DNA from: JBHIBR01 sp046759145 [NCBI: Nitrospinota bacterium]
GTDB taxonomy: Bacteria > UBA8248
DNA: 8,733 bases
Direction: 5' to 3'
Assembly: GCA_046759145.1 (NCBI GenBank)
Contig: JBHIBR010000050.1
Span: forward strand, 1 to 8,733
Positions 1 through 6,411 of this stretch are shown here, in pieces (positions within the stretch are counted from its first letter, which is position 1; the number at the start of each line of letters is the position of its first letter). The position numbers and the translations under genes were made by a program. The notes below the pieces were generated by a model that saw only the letters and a list, made by a program, of their open reading frames with translations, was not told the origin of the DNA and ran no database searches.

Positions 1-1624
1 GGTGGAGCCCCTTGTCGAGGGCCCCCTGGAGGTGGGCGGGTAGGTGGCCGAAGGCCACCTTCGCCCCTGTTAGCAGAGCGAGGTTCACAAGCTCCCGGCA
101 GGCCGCCTCCTCCCACAGTCCGGGCCCGCCGATGAGGTAAGCGGGCTTCTCCTTCAACAGCGCCTCCGCCGCCCGCCGCACCTGGGCCTCCTCCACGCCC
201 GCGCGGGCCAGCAGAGAGGCCAGCCCCGCCCCCTCCAGAGCGCGCCGGTAGGCCTCCCCGCCCGGGCCCTCGGGCGCCGCCCCCGCATCGAAGGCGCACC
301 GGGCCACCGCCCGCAGCAGGTGGGCCTCCGCCCCGGGCCGGTGGATCAGATGCTCCATGTGGCCGTAAACCCGAAGGTCCACCCGTCGGGTGTGGGCGGA
401 GAGGAGCCTCGCGCCCGCCCTCGTGTAAGCCTTGCGGATGCGGAGGGCGAGAATGGGGAGCTCCTCGAAGGGGTCCGACCCCATCAGGAAGACGCAGCGG
501 GCGGCGTCCAGACCCGCCAGGGGTGCCTCCCAGCCCGTCCGGCCGAAGGCGGCGAGCTGCGCTTCGCTCTGCGCCCGCTCCCGGGGGTGGATGCGGCAGT
601 CCAGGTTGTTGCTCCCGAGGGCCCCGCGGAAGAGGCGTCCCAGGGCGTAGGCCGCCTCGTTGGTCGCCCGCGCCCCGCCGATGGCCCCCACCACCCGAGA
701 CCCCCCGGCGCGGAGGGCCTCCCGAAAGCCCCGGGCCACCCGCTCCAGGGCCTCCCGCCAGCTCACGGGGACCAGACGGTCCCCCTCCCGGAGCATGGGT
801 TTTGCGAGGCGCGCCCCGCTCTCGGCGGCCGACCACCCGAAGCGGCCCACGTCGCAGATCCAGCAGTCGTTGACCGCCCCGTTCTCCCCTGCCGTCACGC
901 GCTTGATGCGCCCCTCGCGGGTCCACACCCGGCTGCAGCAACCCACGCTGCAGAGGGTGCAGGGGTTGGGCGTCTCGCGCATCTCCCACACCCGCGCGCT
1001 GAAGCGGTACCTCTTGTCGGTGAGGGCGCCCACGGGGCAGATGTCGATGACGTTGCCCGAAACCACGCTGGCGAGGGGCCTCCCCTCGAAGGTCCCCACC
1101 TCGGTGCGGTCGCCGCGCCGGACGAAGCCGAACTCCCCCCCTCCGTCCACCTCCAGGCTGAAGCGGATGCACCGGCTGCAGTGGACGCAGCGGTTCATCT
1201 CGGGCTCGATGTAAGGGGAGATCGGCTTCTTCTCGTACACCCGCCGGGGCTCGCGGCTTCGGGTGCGGCCCTTGGCATACGTCATGGTCTGATCCTGGAG
1301 GGGGCACTCCCCCCCCTGGTCGCACACGGGGCAGTCCAGCGGGTGGTTGAAGAGGAGGAACTCGAACACCCCCTCCTGGGCCGCGGCCGCCCGGGGGCTG
1401 TGGCTCTTGACCACCATGCCCTCGCGCACAGGGGTGGAGCAGGCGGGCTGGAGCTTCGGCACCCCCTCCACCTCCACCAGACAGGCCCGGCACTGGGAGA
1501 CGATGCTGAGCTCGGGGTGCCAGCAGAAGTGGGCGATGTGGACCCCGTGGCGCAGCGCCGCCGCCAGCACCACCTCGCCCTCGCGGGCCTCGATGGGTTT
1601 GCCGTCTATGGTGAGTGCCGGCAT
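1..1624 (-). CDS. nuoG: NADH-quinone oxidoreductase subunit G (partial, 3' end outside window)
   Basis: Large Fe-S subunit of the peripheral arm of complex I; it passes electrons from NuoF toward NuoB. The visible part is the first 541 residues, open to the window edge. Cluster ligands can be read in order: a 2Fe-2S ferredoxin-type set (C34, C45, C48, C62); the His-liganded 4Fe-4S set H94, C98, C101, C107; a second 4Fe-4S set C146, C149, C152 with C196 in an ICPVGAL motif; and a third, C222-x2-C225-x3-C229-x27-C257, which matches the N7 cluster of E. coli and Thermus NuoG. After about residue 265 comes the molybdopterin-oxidoreductase-like domain, which in this family has lost its cofactor role. 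The ATG at 1624 is preceded by AAGAGG five bases upstream. It lies 50 nt after the nuoF stop, an unusually wide gap for this operon, filled by a palindromic element. Identification is secure; the C-terminus cannot be judged. Confidence 0.97.
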   Translation of the reverse strand, partial: MPALTIDGKPIEAREGEVVLAAALRHGVHIAHFCWHPELSIVSQCRACLVEVEGVPKLQPACSTPVREGMVVKSHSPRAAAAQEGVFEFLLFNHPLDCPVCDQGGECPLQDQTMTYAKGRTRSREPRRVYEKKPISPYIEPEMNRCVHCSRCIRFSLEVDGGGEFGFVRRGDRTEVGTFEGRPLASVVSGNVIDICPVGALTDKRYRFSARVWEMRETPNPCTLCSVGCCSRVWTREGRIKRVTAGENGAVNDCWICDVGRFGWSAAESGARLAKPMLREGDRLVPVSWREALERVARGFREALRAGGSRVVGAIGGARATNEAAYALGRLFRGALGSNNLDCRIHPRERAQSEAQLAAFGRTGWEAPLAGLDAARCVFLMGSDPFEELPILALRIRKAYTRAGARLLSAHTRRVDLRVYGHMEHLIHRPGAEAHLLRAVARCAFDAGAAPEGPGGEAYRRALEGAGLASLLARAGVEEAQVRRAAEALLKEKPAYLIGGPGLWEEAACRELVNLALLTGAKVAFGHLPAHLQGALDKGLH

Positions 1625-1629
1625 GGCCG

Positions 1630-1681
1630 CCTCTTAAGGGGTACCCCAGCGCGCAGGCGCGCTGGGGGCCCCTCTTAAGGG
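1630..1681. repeat. Palindromic mini-element flanked by 11-bp direct repeats (copy 1, nuoF/nuoG junction)
   Basis: A perfect 10-bp stem (CCCCAGCGCG at 1644-1653 with CGCGCTGGGG at 1658-1667, loop CAGG) sits next to a second small palindrome, GGGGTACCCC (1638-1647). The block is bracketed by identical 11-mers, CCTCTTAAGGG at 1630-1640 and 1671-1681, as if the target had been duplicated on insertion. The right copy contains the nuoF stop codon and the left copy contains the nuoG Shine-Dalgarno, so the insertion leaves both genes intact. The 29-bp core 1638-1666 matches copy 2 (7578-7606) at 26 of 29 positions. No T-tract follows on the minus strand, so it is not a classical terminator, although the RNA hairpin could still slow the polymerase or protect mRNA ends. 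Confidence 0.8.
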
Positions 1682-2961
1682 TAAGGGCTTCCGAGGGGGC
1701 ACTGCCCCTCGCGGATGTGGGCCTCGTACTCCGCGCGGAACTTCTGCAGGCTGCTCCCCACCGCCATGGAGCAGGCGTCCGAGAGGACGCAGATGGTGTT
1801 GCCCTGCATGTTGGGGAGAAGTCCCGCTAGCGTGTCCAGGTCGTCGGGCCGCCCCCTGCCGTTTTCGATCCGCCGGAGGATCTGGCTCGCCCAGCCCGTG
1901 CCCTCCCGGCACACCGAGCACTGGCCGCAGCTCTCGTGCTCGAAGAAGCGGGCCACCTTGTAGGCCGCCTGCACCATGCAGGTGGTCTCATCCATGACGA
2001 TGACGCCGCCCGAGCCCCCCATGCTCCCGGCGCGGGCGAGGGAGTCGAAGTCCATCCGCACGTCCGCCTCCTCGGCCGTGAGGAGGGGGGCCGAGACCCC
2101 GCCCGGGATGACCGCCTTGAGCTTCTTCCCCCCCCGGACGCCCCCGGCGTGCTCCTCGATCATCTCGCGGAGCGTAATGCCGAGGGGCAGCTCGTAGATG
2201 CCGGGCCGCTCCACATGGCCCGAGAGGCAGTACATGCGCGTCCCCGTGTTCTTCTCGTCGATCCCGATGCTGCGAAACCACTCGGGCCCCTTCAGCACGA
2301 TGTCGGGGAGGCAACACAGGGTCTCCACGTTGTTGATGACGGTGGGCTTTCCATAGAGCCCCTTGACGGCGGGGAAGGGCGGCCTGGGGCGGGGCATGCC
2401 GCGCTTTCCCTCCAGGGATTCGAGCAGGCCCGTCTCCTCCCCGCAGATGTAGGAGCCCAACCCGCGGTAGGTGTGCACCTCAAGGGAGAAACCTGAGCCC
2501 AGGACGTCCTTCCCCAGGTAGCCCGCCTCGTAGGCCTCGGCGAGCGCCGCCTCCACCCGTCGCCAGGGCTCGGCGAACTCCCCCCGGATGTAGATGAAAG
2601 CCCGCTCGATGCCCACCGCGTAGGCGCAGATCAGCGTCCCCTCGATGAGAAGGTGGGGGTCATAGAGCATGAGGGCCCGGTCCTTGAAGGTGCCGGGCTC
2701 TCCCTCGTCGGCGTTCACGGCGAGGTAGCGGGGGGAGATGTCCCGGGGGACGAAGCTCCACTTGAGCCCCGCGGGGAAGCCCGCCCCACCCCGGCCCCGC
2801 AGCCCCGAGGTCTTCGCCCACTCCACCACCTCCTTCGGCTCCACCCGGCCGAGGATCCTCCGGATGGCCTGGTAGCCGCCGCCCTCCAGGTAGGCCCGGA
2901 GGGTATGGCTTTCGGGCTTTCCGAAATTCTTGGTGACGATCCTCTCGTGGACCAGGGCCAT
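1675..2961 (-). CDS. nuoF: NADH-quinone oxidoreductase subunit F (NADH-binding, FMN)
   Basis: This subunit oxidises NADH, holds the FMN and carries cluster N3, the entry point of electrons into complex I. At 428 residues it has normal length. The FMN/NADH-binding glycine loop RGRGGAGFPAG is at 55-65, NADEGEPGTFKDR at 83-95 and the conserved SYICGEETGLL stretch at 170-180. The 4Fe-4S ligands are C345, C348 and C351 (ESCGQCSVCREG) with C391 as the fourth. The second-sphere sequence is CSVC rather than the commoner CxPC, a small substitution. The ATG at 2961 follows the nuoE stop by nine bases (GGGGCGGCC), which include a G-rich ribosome-binding site. The gene ends with TAA at 1675-1677, inside the 11-bp direct repeat that flanks the palindromic element. 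Co-transcribed with nuoE and nuoG. Confidence 0.98.
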   Translation of the reverse strand: MALVHERIVTKNFGKPESHTLRAYLEGGGYQAIRRILGRVEPKEVVEWAKTSGLRGRGGAGFPAGLKWSFVPRDISPRYLAVNADEGEPGTFKDRALMLYDPHLLIEGTLICAYAVGIERAFIYIRGEFAEPWRRVEAALAEAYEAGYLGKDVLGSGFSLEVHTYRGLGSYICGEETGLLESLEGKRGMPRPRPPFPAVKGLYGKPTVINNVETLCCLPDIVLKGPEWFRSIGIDEKNTGTRMYCLSGHVERPGIYELPLGITLREMIEEHAGGVRGGKKLKAVIPGGVSAPLLTAEEADVRMDFDSLARAGSMGGSGGVIVMDETTCMVQAAYKVARFFEHESCGQCSVCREGTGWASQILRRIENGRGRPDDLDTLAGLLPNMQGNTICVLSDACSMAVGSSLQKFRAEYEAHIREGQCPLGSPYP

Positions 2962-2970
2962 GGCCGCCCC

Positions 2971-3522
2971 CTAGCTCGCCGCCTCGGCCTTCGCCGGCGC
3001 GGCCGCCGGCTCAGCCGCGCGAGCCGCAGCCGGACGGGCGCTCTCCGCCTTTTCGAGCCCCTCGAGGAGGGCGTCCAGCTTCTCGGGCGTCACCCCCTCC
3101 CGGTAGTCTTCGTTGAGCTGGACCACGGGCGCCCCTCCGCACGCGCCGAGGCACTCCACACACTCCAGCGAGCAGAACCCGTCCGCCCGGGTCTCCCCCG
3201 GCCGCACCCCCAGGCGGGCCTCCAGGTGGCGCAAGATGCGGCCCGCCCCCAGGAGCGAACACGAGAGGTTCGTGCACACCTGGAAGTGGTGGCGCCCCAG
3301 GGGTCTGGTCTTGAGCATGCCGTAGAAAGAGGCGGTGGCCCACACCTCCATGGGGGAGAGCTCGAAGAGCTCGGCGAGGTACTCCATGACTTCCCGGGAG
3401 ATGTGGCCGTTTTGCTCCTGGGCCATCTGGAGGGCGGGCAGGAGGGCCGAGCGGCGCACGGGGAAGATGCCCAAAAGCCGCTCCAGCTCTTTGCGGTTCT
3501 CCTCGCTGAACTCAAACGCCAT
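2971..3522 (-). CDS. nuoE: NADH-quinone oxidoreductase subunit E (2Fe-2S)
   Basis: Thioredoxin-fold subunit of the NADH dehydrogenase module, carrying cluster N1a next to the FMN of NuoF. The 183-residue product has the four expected ligands in a C-x4-C plus C-x3-C arrangement: C83 and C88 (QVCTNLSC) and C124 and C128 (ECLGACGG). The N-terminal helical part (about 5-75) contains the family-typical segment ending WATASFYGML. Residues 162-183 are an Ala/Pro/Glu-rich tail outside the conserved fold, probably disordered. The ATG at 3522 has a GGAGG Shine-Dalgarno four bases upstream, which sits in a small palindrome (CCTCCGGGAGG) that could partly hide it. The gene lies 33 nt after nuoD and nine bases before nuoF, within one transcription unit. 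Confidence 0.97.
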   Translation of the reverse strand: MAFEFSEENRKELERLLGIFPVRRSALLPALQMAQEQNGHISREVMEYLAELFELSPMEVWATASFYGMLKTRPLGRHHFQVCTNLSCSLLGAGRILRHLEARLGVRPGETRADGFCSLECVECLGACGGAPVVQLNEDYREGVTPEKLDALLEGLEKAESARPAAARAAEPAAAPAKAEAAS

Positions 3523-3555
3523 GGGGCCTCCGGGAGGGCGCCCGCGGGGCCGCCC

Positions 3556-4755
3556 TCAGCGGTCAATCTCTCCCAGCACGATGTCGACGCTGCCGATGAC
3601 GGCCACCAGGTCGGCGACGAGCCCGCCCACCACCATCTTCGGCAGCACCTGCAGGTTGGCGAAGGAGGGGGCGCGGACGCGCACCTTGTAGGGCTTGGTG
3701 CCCCCGTCGCTCACGATGTAGTAGCCCAGCTCTCCCCGTGGGGACTCGACGGGCAGGTACACCTCCCCCGCCGGGACCTGGTAGCCCTCGGTGAAGAGGA
3801 GGAAGTGGTGGATGAGGGCCTCCATGTCGAAGGCGAGCCGCTCCTTGGGCGGGGGCACCACCTTGGGCGCATCGGCCACCCAGGGCCCTTCGGGCATGCC
3901 GTCGAGGGCCTGCTGGGCGATGCGCGCGCTCTGGCGCATCTCCTCGATGCGACACAGGTAGCGGTCGTACGTGTCCCCGCCGCCCCGGACAGGGACCCGG
4001 AAGTCGAACTCCTGGTAACTGCTGTAGGGCTGCCGCTTGCGGAGGTCCCAGTCCACCCCGCTCGCCCGCAAGATGGGCCCCGTCACCCCGAAGGCCAGCG
4101 CGTCCTCCCTCGCCAGCACGCCCACGCCCTGCGTGCGCCGCATCCAGATGGGGTTCTCCGTGAGGAGCGTCTCGTAGTCCTCCACCCGCTGGGGGAACTC
4201 GCCGAGGAAGGCCCGCACGTCGCGCCCCAGCTCGGGGTAAGGGGGCCTCGCCAGGCCGCCCACGCGGAAGTGGCTGGTCATCATCCGCACCCCGCTGGCA
4301 CGCTCGAAGATCTTCATGAGCTGCTCCCGCTCCCGGAAGCAGTAGAGGAAGACCGTGATGGCGCCGATGTCGAGGGCGTGGGTGCCCAGCCACACCAGGT
4401 GGCTCGCGATCCGGGTGAGCTCGGTCAGGAGCACCCGCACGTACTGCGCCTTGCGGGGGACCTCCAGGCTGAGAAGCCTCTCCACCGCCAGCACGAAGCC
4501 CAGGTTGTTGGACAGGGGGGCCAGGTAGTCCATCCGGTCGGTGAGGGTGAGGGCCTTGTTGTAGGTCTTGGCCTCCATGCTCTTCTCGATGCCCGTGTGG
4601 AGGTAGCCGATGACGGGCTTGCAGGCCACCACCGTCTCCCCCTCCAGCTCGAGCACCAGGCGCAAGACCCCGTGGGTGGAGGGGTGCTGGGGCCCCATGT
4701 TGAGCACCATGTGCTCGGTGCGGATGGGGCCGAGGAGGTCCGCCTCTTGCGCCAC
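3556..4755 (-). CDS. nuoD: NADH-quinone oxidoreductase subunit D (49-kDa-type)
   Basis: Subunit of the connecting module that, with NuoB, forms the quinone-binding pocket; it descends from the large subunit of NiFe hydrogenases but lacks the metal site. The 399 residues are collinear with the family: MGPQHPSTHGVLR at 19-31, HTGIEKSMEAKTY shortly after, RMMTSHFRVGG in the middle, and the C-terminal ARGELGYYIVSDGG-type motif (here SPRGELGYYIVSDGG). It ends with SVDIVLGEIDR, the usual family terminus. The start chosen is GTG at 4755, six bases after the nuoC stop, with AGAGG overlapping that stop. An ATG at residue 15 is a less likely alternative because homologues carry a short N-terminal leader before MGPQHPSTHG. 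NuoC and NuoD are separate here, unlike the fused NuoCD of E. coli. Confidence 0.98.
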   Translation of the reverse strand: MAQEADLLGPIRTEHMVLNMGPQHPSTHGVLRLVLELEGETVVACKPVIGYLHTGIEKSMEAKTYNKALTLTDRMDYLAPLSNNLGFVLAVERLLSLEVPRKAQYVRVLLTELTRIASHLVWLGTHALDIGAITVFLYCFREREQLMKIFERASGVRMMTSHFRVGGLARPPYPELGRDVRAFLGEFPQRVEDYETLLTENPIWMRRTQGVGVLAREDALAFGVTGPILRASGVDWDLRKRQPYSSYQEFDFRVPVRGGGDTYDRYLCRIEEMRQSARIAQQALDGMPEGPWVADAPKVVPPPKERLAFDMEALIHHFLLFTEGYQVPAGEVYLPVESPRGELGYYIVSDGGTKPYKVRVRAPSFANLQVLPKMVVGGLVADLVAVIGSVDIVLGEIDR

Positions 4756-4761
4756 GCGCCT

Positions 4762-5319
4762 CTACCCCCCTTGCGATTCTTTGGGGTTGGGCCGGAAAGT
4801 GAAGGCCACTTCCTCGGCGCCCACGTCGAAGTCGCGCCGGTGGGGGTGGCCCACGAAGTCCTCGGGGAGGATCAGGGGCTCCAGGTTCGGGTGGCCCTCG
4901 AACCCGACCCCCACGAGCTCGTGGGTCTCCCGCTCGTGCCAGTTCGCCCCCGCCCACACCGGGATGAGGGTGGGGACCCGGGGGGGGTCCCCGCGGGCGG
5001 GGACCTTGAGGCGAAGGCGGCGGCTGCGGGAGATGCTCAGGAGCTCATAGACCACCTCGAAGCGGTGCGGCCGATCCAGCTCCAGGCAGTCCACCCCGCA
5101 CACCGAGAGGAGCACCTCGTAGCCCAGTTCCTCCCGGCAGATGCGGGCCGCCTCGAGCAGAGACTCCGGGGCGAGGAGGAGGGCCACCTGGCCCCGGTGG
5201 GCCGCTGCGCCCCCGACTCCCGCTCCCAGGGCCGACCGCAGGCAGGCCACGTCCGGATCCTCGGGGGCCCCTTCGACCCGGGCGATGTCTTCCCTCTGCC
5301 CCTGTCCTTCCATATCCAT
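4762..5319 (-). CDS. nuoC: NADH-quinone oxidoreductase subunit C (30-kDa-type)
   Basis: Connecting-module subunit that packs against NuoD near the quinone site. The product has 185 residues. The signature is in the second half: NWHERETHELVGVGFEGHPNLEPLIL-type sequence (WHERETHEL, FEGHPN) followed by LPEDFVGHPHRRDF at about 151-164. The first 30 residues are poorly conserved, and the start is uncertain: ATG at 5319 is the first in-frame ATG, with a second ATG two codons later. Neither has a clean Shine-Dalgarno; the only G-run (GGGG, about seven bases upstream) lies in the 3' arm of a GC hairpin at 5326-5340. The gene is separated from nuoB by 89 nt containing a terminator-like structure, the widest gap in the cluster. 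It is followed six bases later by nuoD. Confidence 0.95.
   Translation of the reverse strand: MDMEGQGQREDIARVEGAPEDPDVACLRSALGAGVGGAAAHRGQVALLLAPESLLEAARICREELGYEVLLSVCGVDCLELDRPHRFEVVYELLSISRSRRLRLKVPARGDPPRVPTLIPVWAGANWHERETHELVGVGFEGHPNLEPLILPEDFVGHPHRRDFDVGAEEVAFTFRPNPKESQGG
4986..5005. repeat. Palindrome inside nuoC shared with the right-edge gene
   Basis: GGTCCCCGC (4986-4994) and GCGGGGACC (4997-5005) form a perfect inverted repeat around GG. The 16-mer TCCCCGCGGGCGGGGA (4988-5003) recurs unchanged at 8324-8339 in the unrelated right-edge gene. Both copies are read in the same frame, giving PARGD in NuoC and PARGE in the other protein. NuoC homologues have a similar-length VP...P.VP segment here, so nothing obvious has been inserted. 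It may be GC-driven coincidence. Confidence 0.35.
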
Positions 5320-5325
5320 GGCTAT

Positions 5326-5340
5326 CCCCGCGCCGCGGGG
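5326..5340 (-). promoter_or_regulatory. Hairpin immediately upstream of the nuoC start
   Basis: CCCCGC and GCGGGG pair perfectly around a three-base centre, ending six bases before the ATG at 5319. The 3' arm contains the only G-rich stretch that could serve as a ribosome-binding site. As RNA, the structure could therefore lower or gate nuoC translation. The pairing is seen in the sequence; the regulatory role is inference. Confidence 0.4.
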
Positions 5341-5373
5341 CTCTTCGTGAAAATCCGAACAATCCCTGCCGCT

Positions 5374-5401
5374 AAAAAACCCCGGCGCGGCGGCGTCGGG
5401 G
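5374..5401 (-). terminator. Terminator-like hairpin with T6 tract between nuoB and nuoC
   Basis: Seven bases after the nuoB stop, read on the minus strand, CCCCG (5401-5397) pairs with CGGGG (5384-5380). After one mismatch, two inner C-G pairs can extend the stem. It is followed directly by TTTTTT (5379-5374). GC stem plus T-run is the form of an intrinsic terminator and is the only such structure in this GC-rich window. Inside an operon it would act as a partial terminator that lowers nuoC-G relative to nuoAB, or it could mark an mRNA processing point. The stem is short (5 bp, up to 7-8 with the mismatch), so efficiency is probably incomplete. Confidence 0.55.
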
Positions 5402-5408
5402 CATGCGC

Positions 5409-5921
5409 TCAGGCTTGCCGCAGCCCGGCACCGGCCCCGTCCCCGGGCCGGCGGGCGAAGCCCTCGCGCTGGATCTTCCGCTGGAGCTTCAGGATGCCCT
5501 CGATGAGCTGCTCCGGGCGGGGGGGACAGCCGGGGACGTAGACGTCCACCGGCACCACCTCATCCACACCCTGGACCAGGGCGTAGTTATTGAACACCCC
5601 GCCCGTGGAGGCGCAGGCCCCCATGGAGATGACCCACTTGGGCTCGGGCATCTGGTCGTAGATCTGCCGGAGCACAGGGGCCATCTTGCGGGAGACGCGG
5701 CCCGCCACGATCATCAGGTCTGCCTGCCGGGGCGAGGCGCGGAACACCTCGGCGCCGAAGCGGGCCAGGTCGTAGCGGCTGGCCGAGGTGGACATCATCT
5801 CGATGGCGCAGCACGCGAGCCCAAAGAGAGCGGGCCACAGGCTGTTCTTCCGCGCCCAGCTCACCGCGTCCTCGAGCTTGCCGAGGACCGCCGTGCCGGC
5901 GAGCCTCTCCTCTAGTCCCAC
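5409..5921 (-). CDS. nuoB: NADH-quinone oxidoreductase subunit B (cluster N2)
   Basis: This subunit carries cluster N2, the last Fe-S centre before quinone, at the interface with NuoD. With the GTG start at 5921 the protein has 170 residues. The ligands are C37 and C38 (LACCAIEMM), C103 (MGACASTGG) and C132 ([10 protein letters not shown]). Their spacing (65 and 29) is the same as in E. coli NuoB. A Gly/Ala-rich tail follows residue 158. The start at 5921 was chosen because GAGGGG lies seven bases upstream; it overlaps the nuoA stop by ten bases, implying translational coupling. A GTG at 5942 in the same frame would add seven residues but has no clear Shine-Dalgarno. Confidence 0.96.
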   Translation of the reverse strand: MGLEERLAGTAVLGKLEDAVSWARKNSLWPALFGLACCAIEMMSTSASRYDLARFGAEVFRASPRQADLMIVAGRVSRKMAPVLRQIYDQMPEPKWVISMGACASTGGVFNNYALVQGVDEVVPVDVYVPGCPPRPEQLIEGILKLQRKIQREGFARRPGDGAGAGLRQA

Positions 5922-6265
5922 TCCAGAGCCCCTCGTCGCCACTCATACGCCAAGCTCAGCGCCACCATCAGGAGGAACACCAGGATCGCCAGGAAGCCGT
6001 AGAGTTTCAGCTCCCGGGCCACCACCGCCCAGGGGACGAGGAAGATGGCCTCCACGTCGAACACGATGAAGGACATCGCCACCAGGAAGAACTTGACCGA
6101 GAAGCGGCCCCGGGCGCTCGTCTCGGGGATGATGCCGCACTCATAAGGCAGGAGTTTCTCGGCCGTAGGGCGCCTGCGACCGAAGTTCCAGGAGAGGAGG
6201 AGGATGGCGAGGGCGAAAACTCCCGCCAGCGCCATCATGATGAAGATGGGGATGTAATCTCCCAT
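5912..6265 (-). CDS. nuoA: NADH-quinone oxidoreductase subunit A (membrane)
   Basis: Small membrane subunit (ND3 homologue) at the junction of the peripheral and membrane arms. The 117 residues contain three hydrophobic segments at roughly 6-26, 57-79 and 87-107. The conserved loop between the first two carries YECGIIP with C43, equivalent to the ND3 loop cysteine, and the second helix has the family motif FDVEAIFL with D70 and E72. The ATG at 6265 is preferred over an upstream in-frame GTG at 6283 because a G/A-rich Shine-Dalgarno (GGGGGAGGGGGA) lies between them, directly before the ATG. This is the first gene of the nuo cluster and follows a good promoter (6366-6337). Its stop codon overlaps the nuoB start region. 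Confidence 0.96.
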   Translation of the reverse strand: MGDYIPIFIMMALAGVFALAILLLSWNFGRRRPTAEKLLPYECGIIPETSARGRFSVKFFLVAMSFIVFDVEAIFLVPWAVVARELKLYGFLAILVFLLMVALSLAYEWRRGALEWD

Positions 6266-6284
6266 TCCCCCTCCCCCGGCCACT

Positions 6285-6308
6285 CGCAGGGGACACCCGC
6301 CCTCTGCG
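6285..6308 (-). promoter_or_regulatory. Leader hairpin in the nuoA 5' UTR
   Basis: On the minus strand CGCAG (6308-6304) pairs with CTGCG (6289-6285). After a bulged A, GGG/CCC extends the stem around a short loop. It lies in the predicted leader of the nuo mRNA, between the promoter and the Shine-Dalgarno of nuoA. It could affect leader stability; no known riboswitch was recognised. Confidence 0.3.
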
Positions 6309-6336
6309 ATTTCGGCCGCATCAGCGCACTTTAATC

Positions 6337-6366
6337 ATCTTAGGAACCGCCCTCTTTCACTGTCAA
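6337..6366 (-). promoter_or_regulatory. Sigma70-type promoter of the nuo operon
   Basis: Read on the minus strand: a perfect -35 box TTGACA (6366-6361), an 18-base spacer, and TAAGAT (6342-6337), matching TATAAT at four of six positions including the first two and the last two bases. The region is markedly less GC-rich than its surroundings. Transcription would begin near 6330, giving a leader of about 65 nt before nuoA. It starts about 45 nt after the stop of the preceding gene, so nuo can be expressed independently of it. Confidence 0.75.
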
Positions 6367-6373
6367 GGCATTT

Positions 6374-6403
6374 CCCCCGGGGGGGGAGAGAGGGGGCCCT
6401 CTC
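6374..6403 (-). other. GC palindromes after the DHS-like gene, possible weak terminator
   Basis: Eight bases after the stop at 6412-6414, GAGAGGG and CCCTCTC (6403-6397 and 6394-6388 on the minus strand) form a stem with a very short centre. A CCCCC/GGGGG palindrome follows (6383-6374). No T-tract follows, so intrinsic termination is doubtful; the structure may only stabilise the upstream mRNA's 3' end. Confidence 0.25.
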
Positions 6404-6411
6404 CGCCGCCC

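Noticed and set aside
42-60. 8-bp perfect inverted repeat around GAA in nuoG
   Set aside because: It encodes ordinary NuoG sequence (KVAFGHL) and stems of this size are expected by chance in GC-rich coding DNA.
1638-1667. Intrinsic terminator between nuoF and nuoG
   Set aside because: The hairpin is strong but no T-tract follows on the transcribed strand, and the direct repeats plus second copy point to an inserted repeat instead.
320-1678. 452-codon plus-strand frame
   Set aside because: Antisense to nuoG; composition is that of a reverse-complement shadow and no motif is present.
2653-5541. 962-codon open frame on the plus strand
   Set aside because: It lies antisense to nuoB-nuoF, whose motifs are unmistakable. 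Its translation is His/Pro/Gly/Leu-rich with no domain, as expected for a shadow frame in GC-rich genes.
6266-6283. Upstream GTG start for nuoA
   Set aside because: The six extra codons (MAGGGG) are the Shine-Dalgarno sequence itself being translated.
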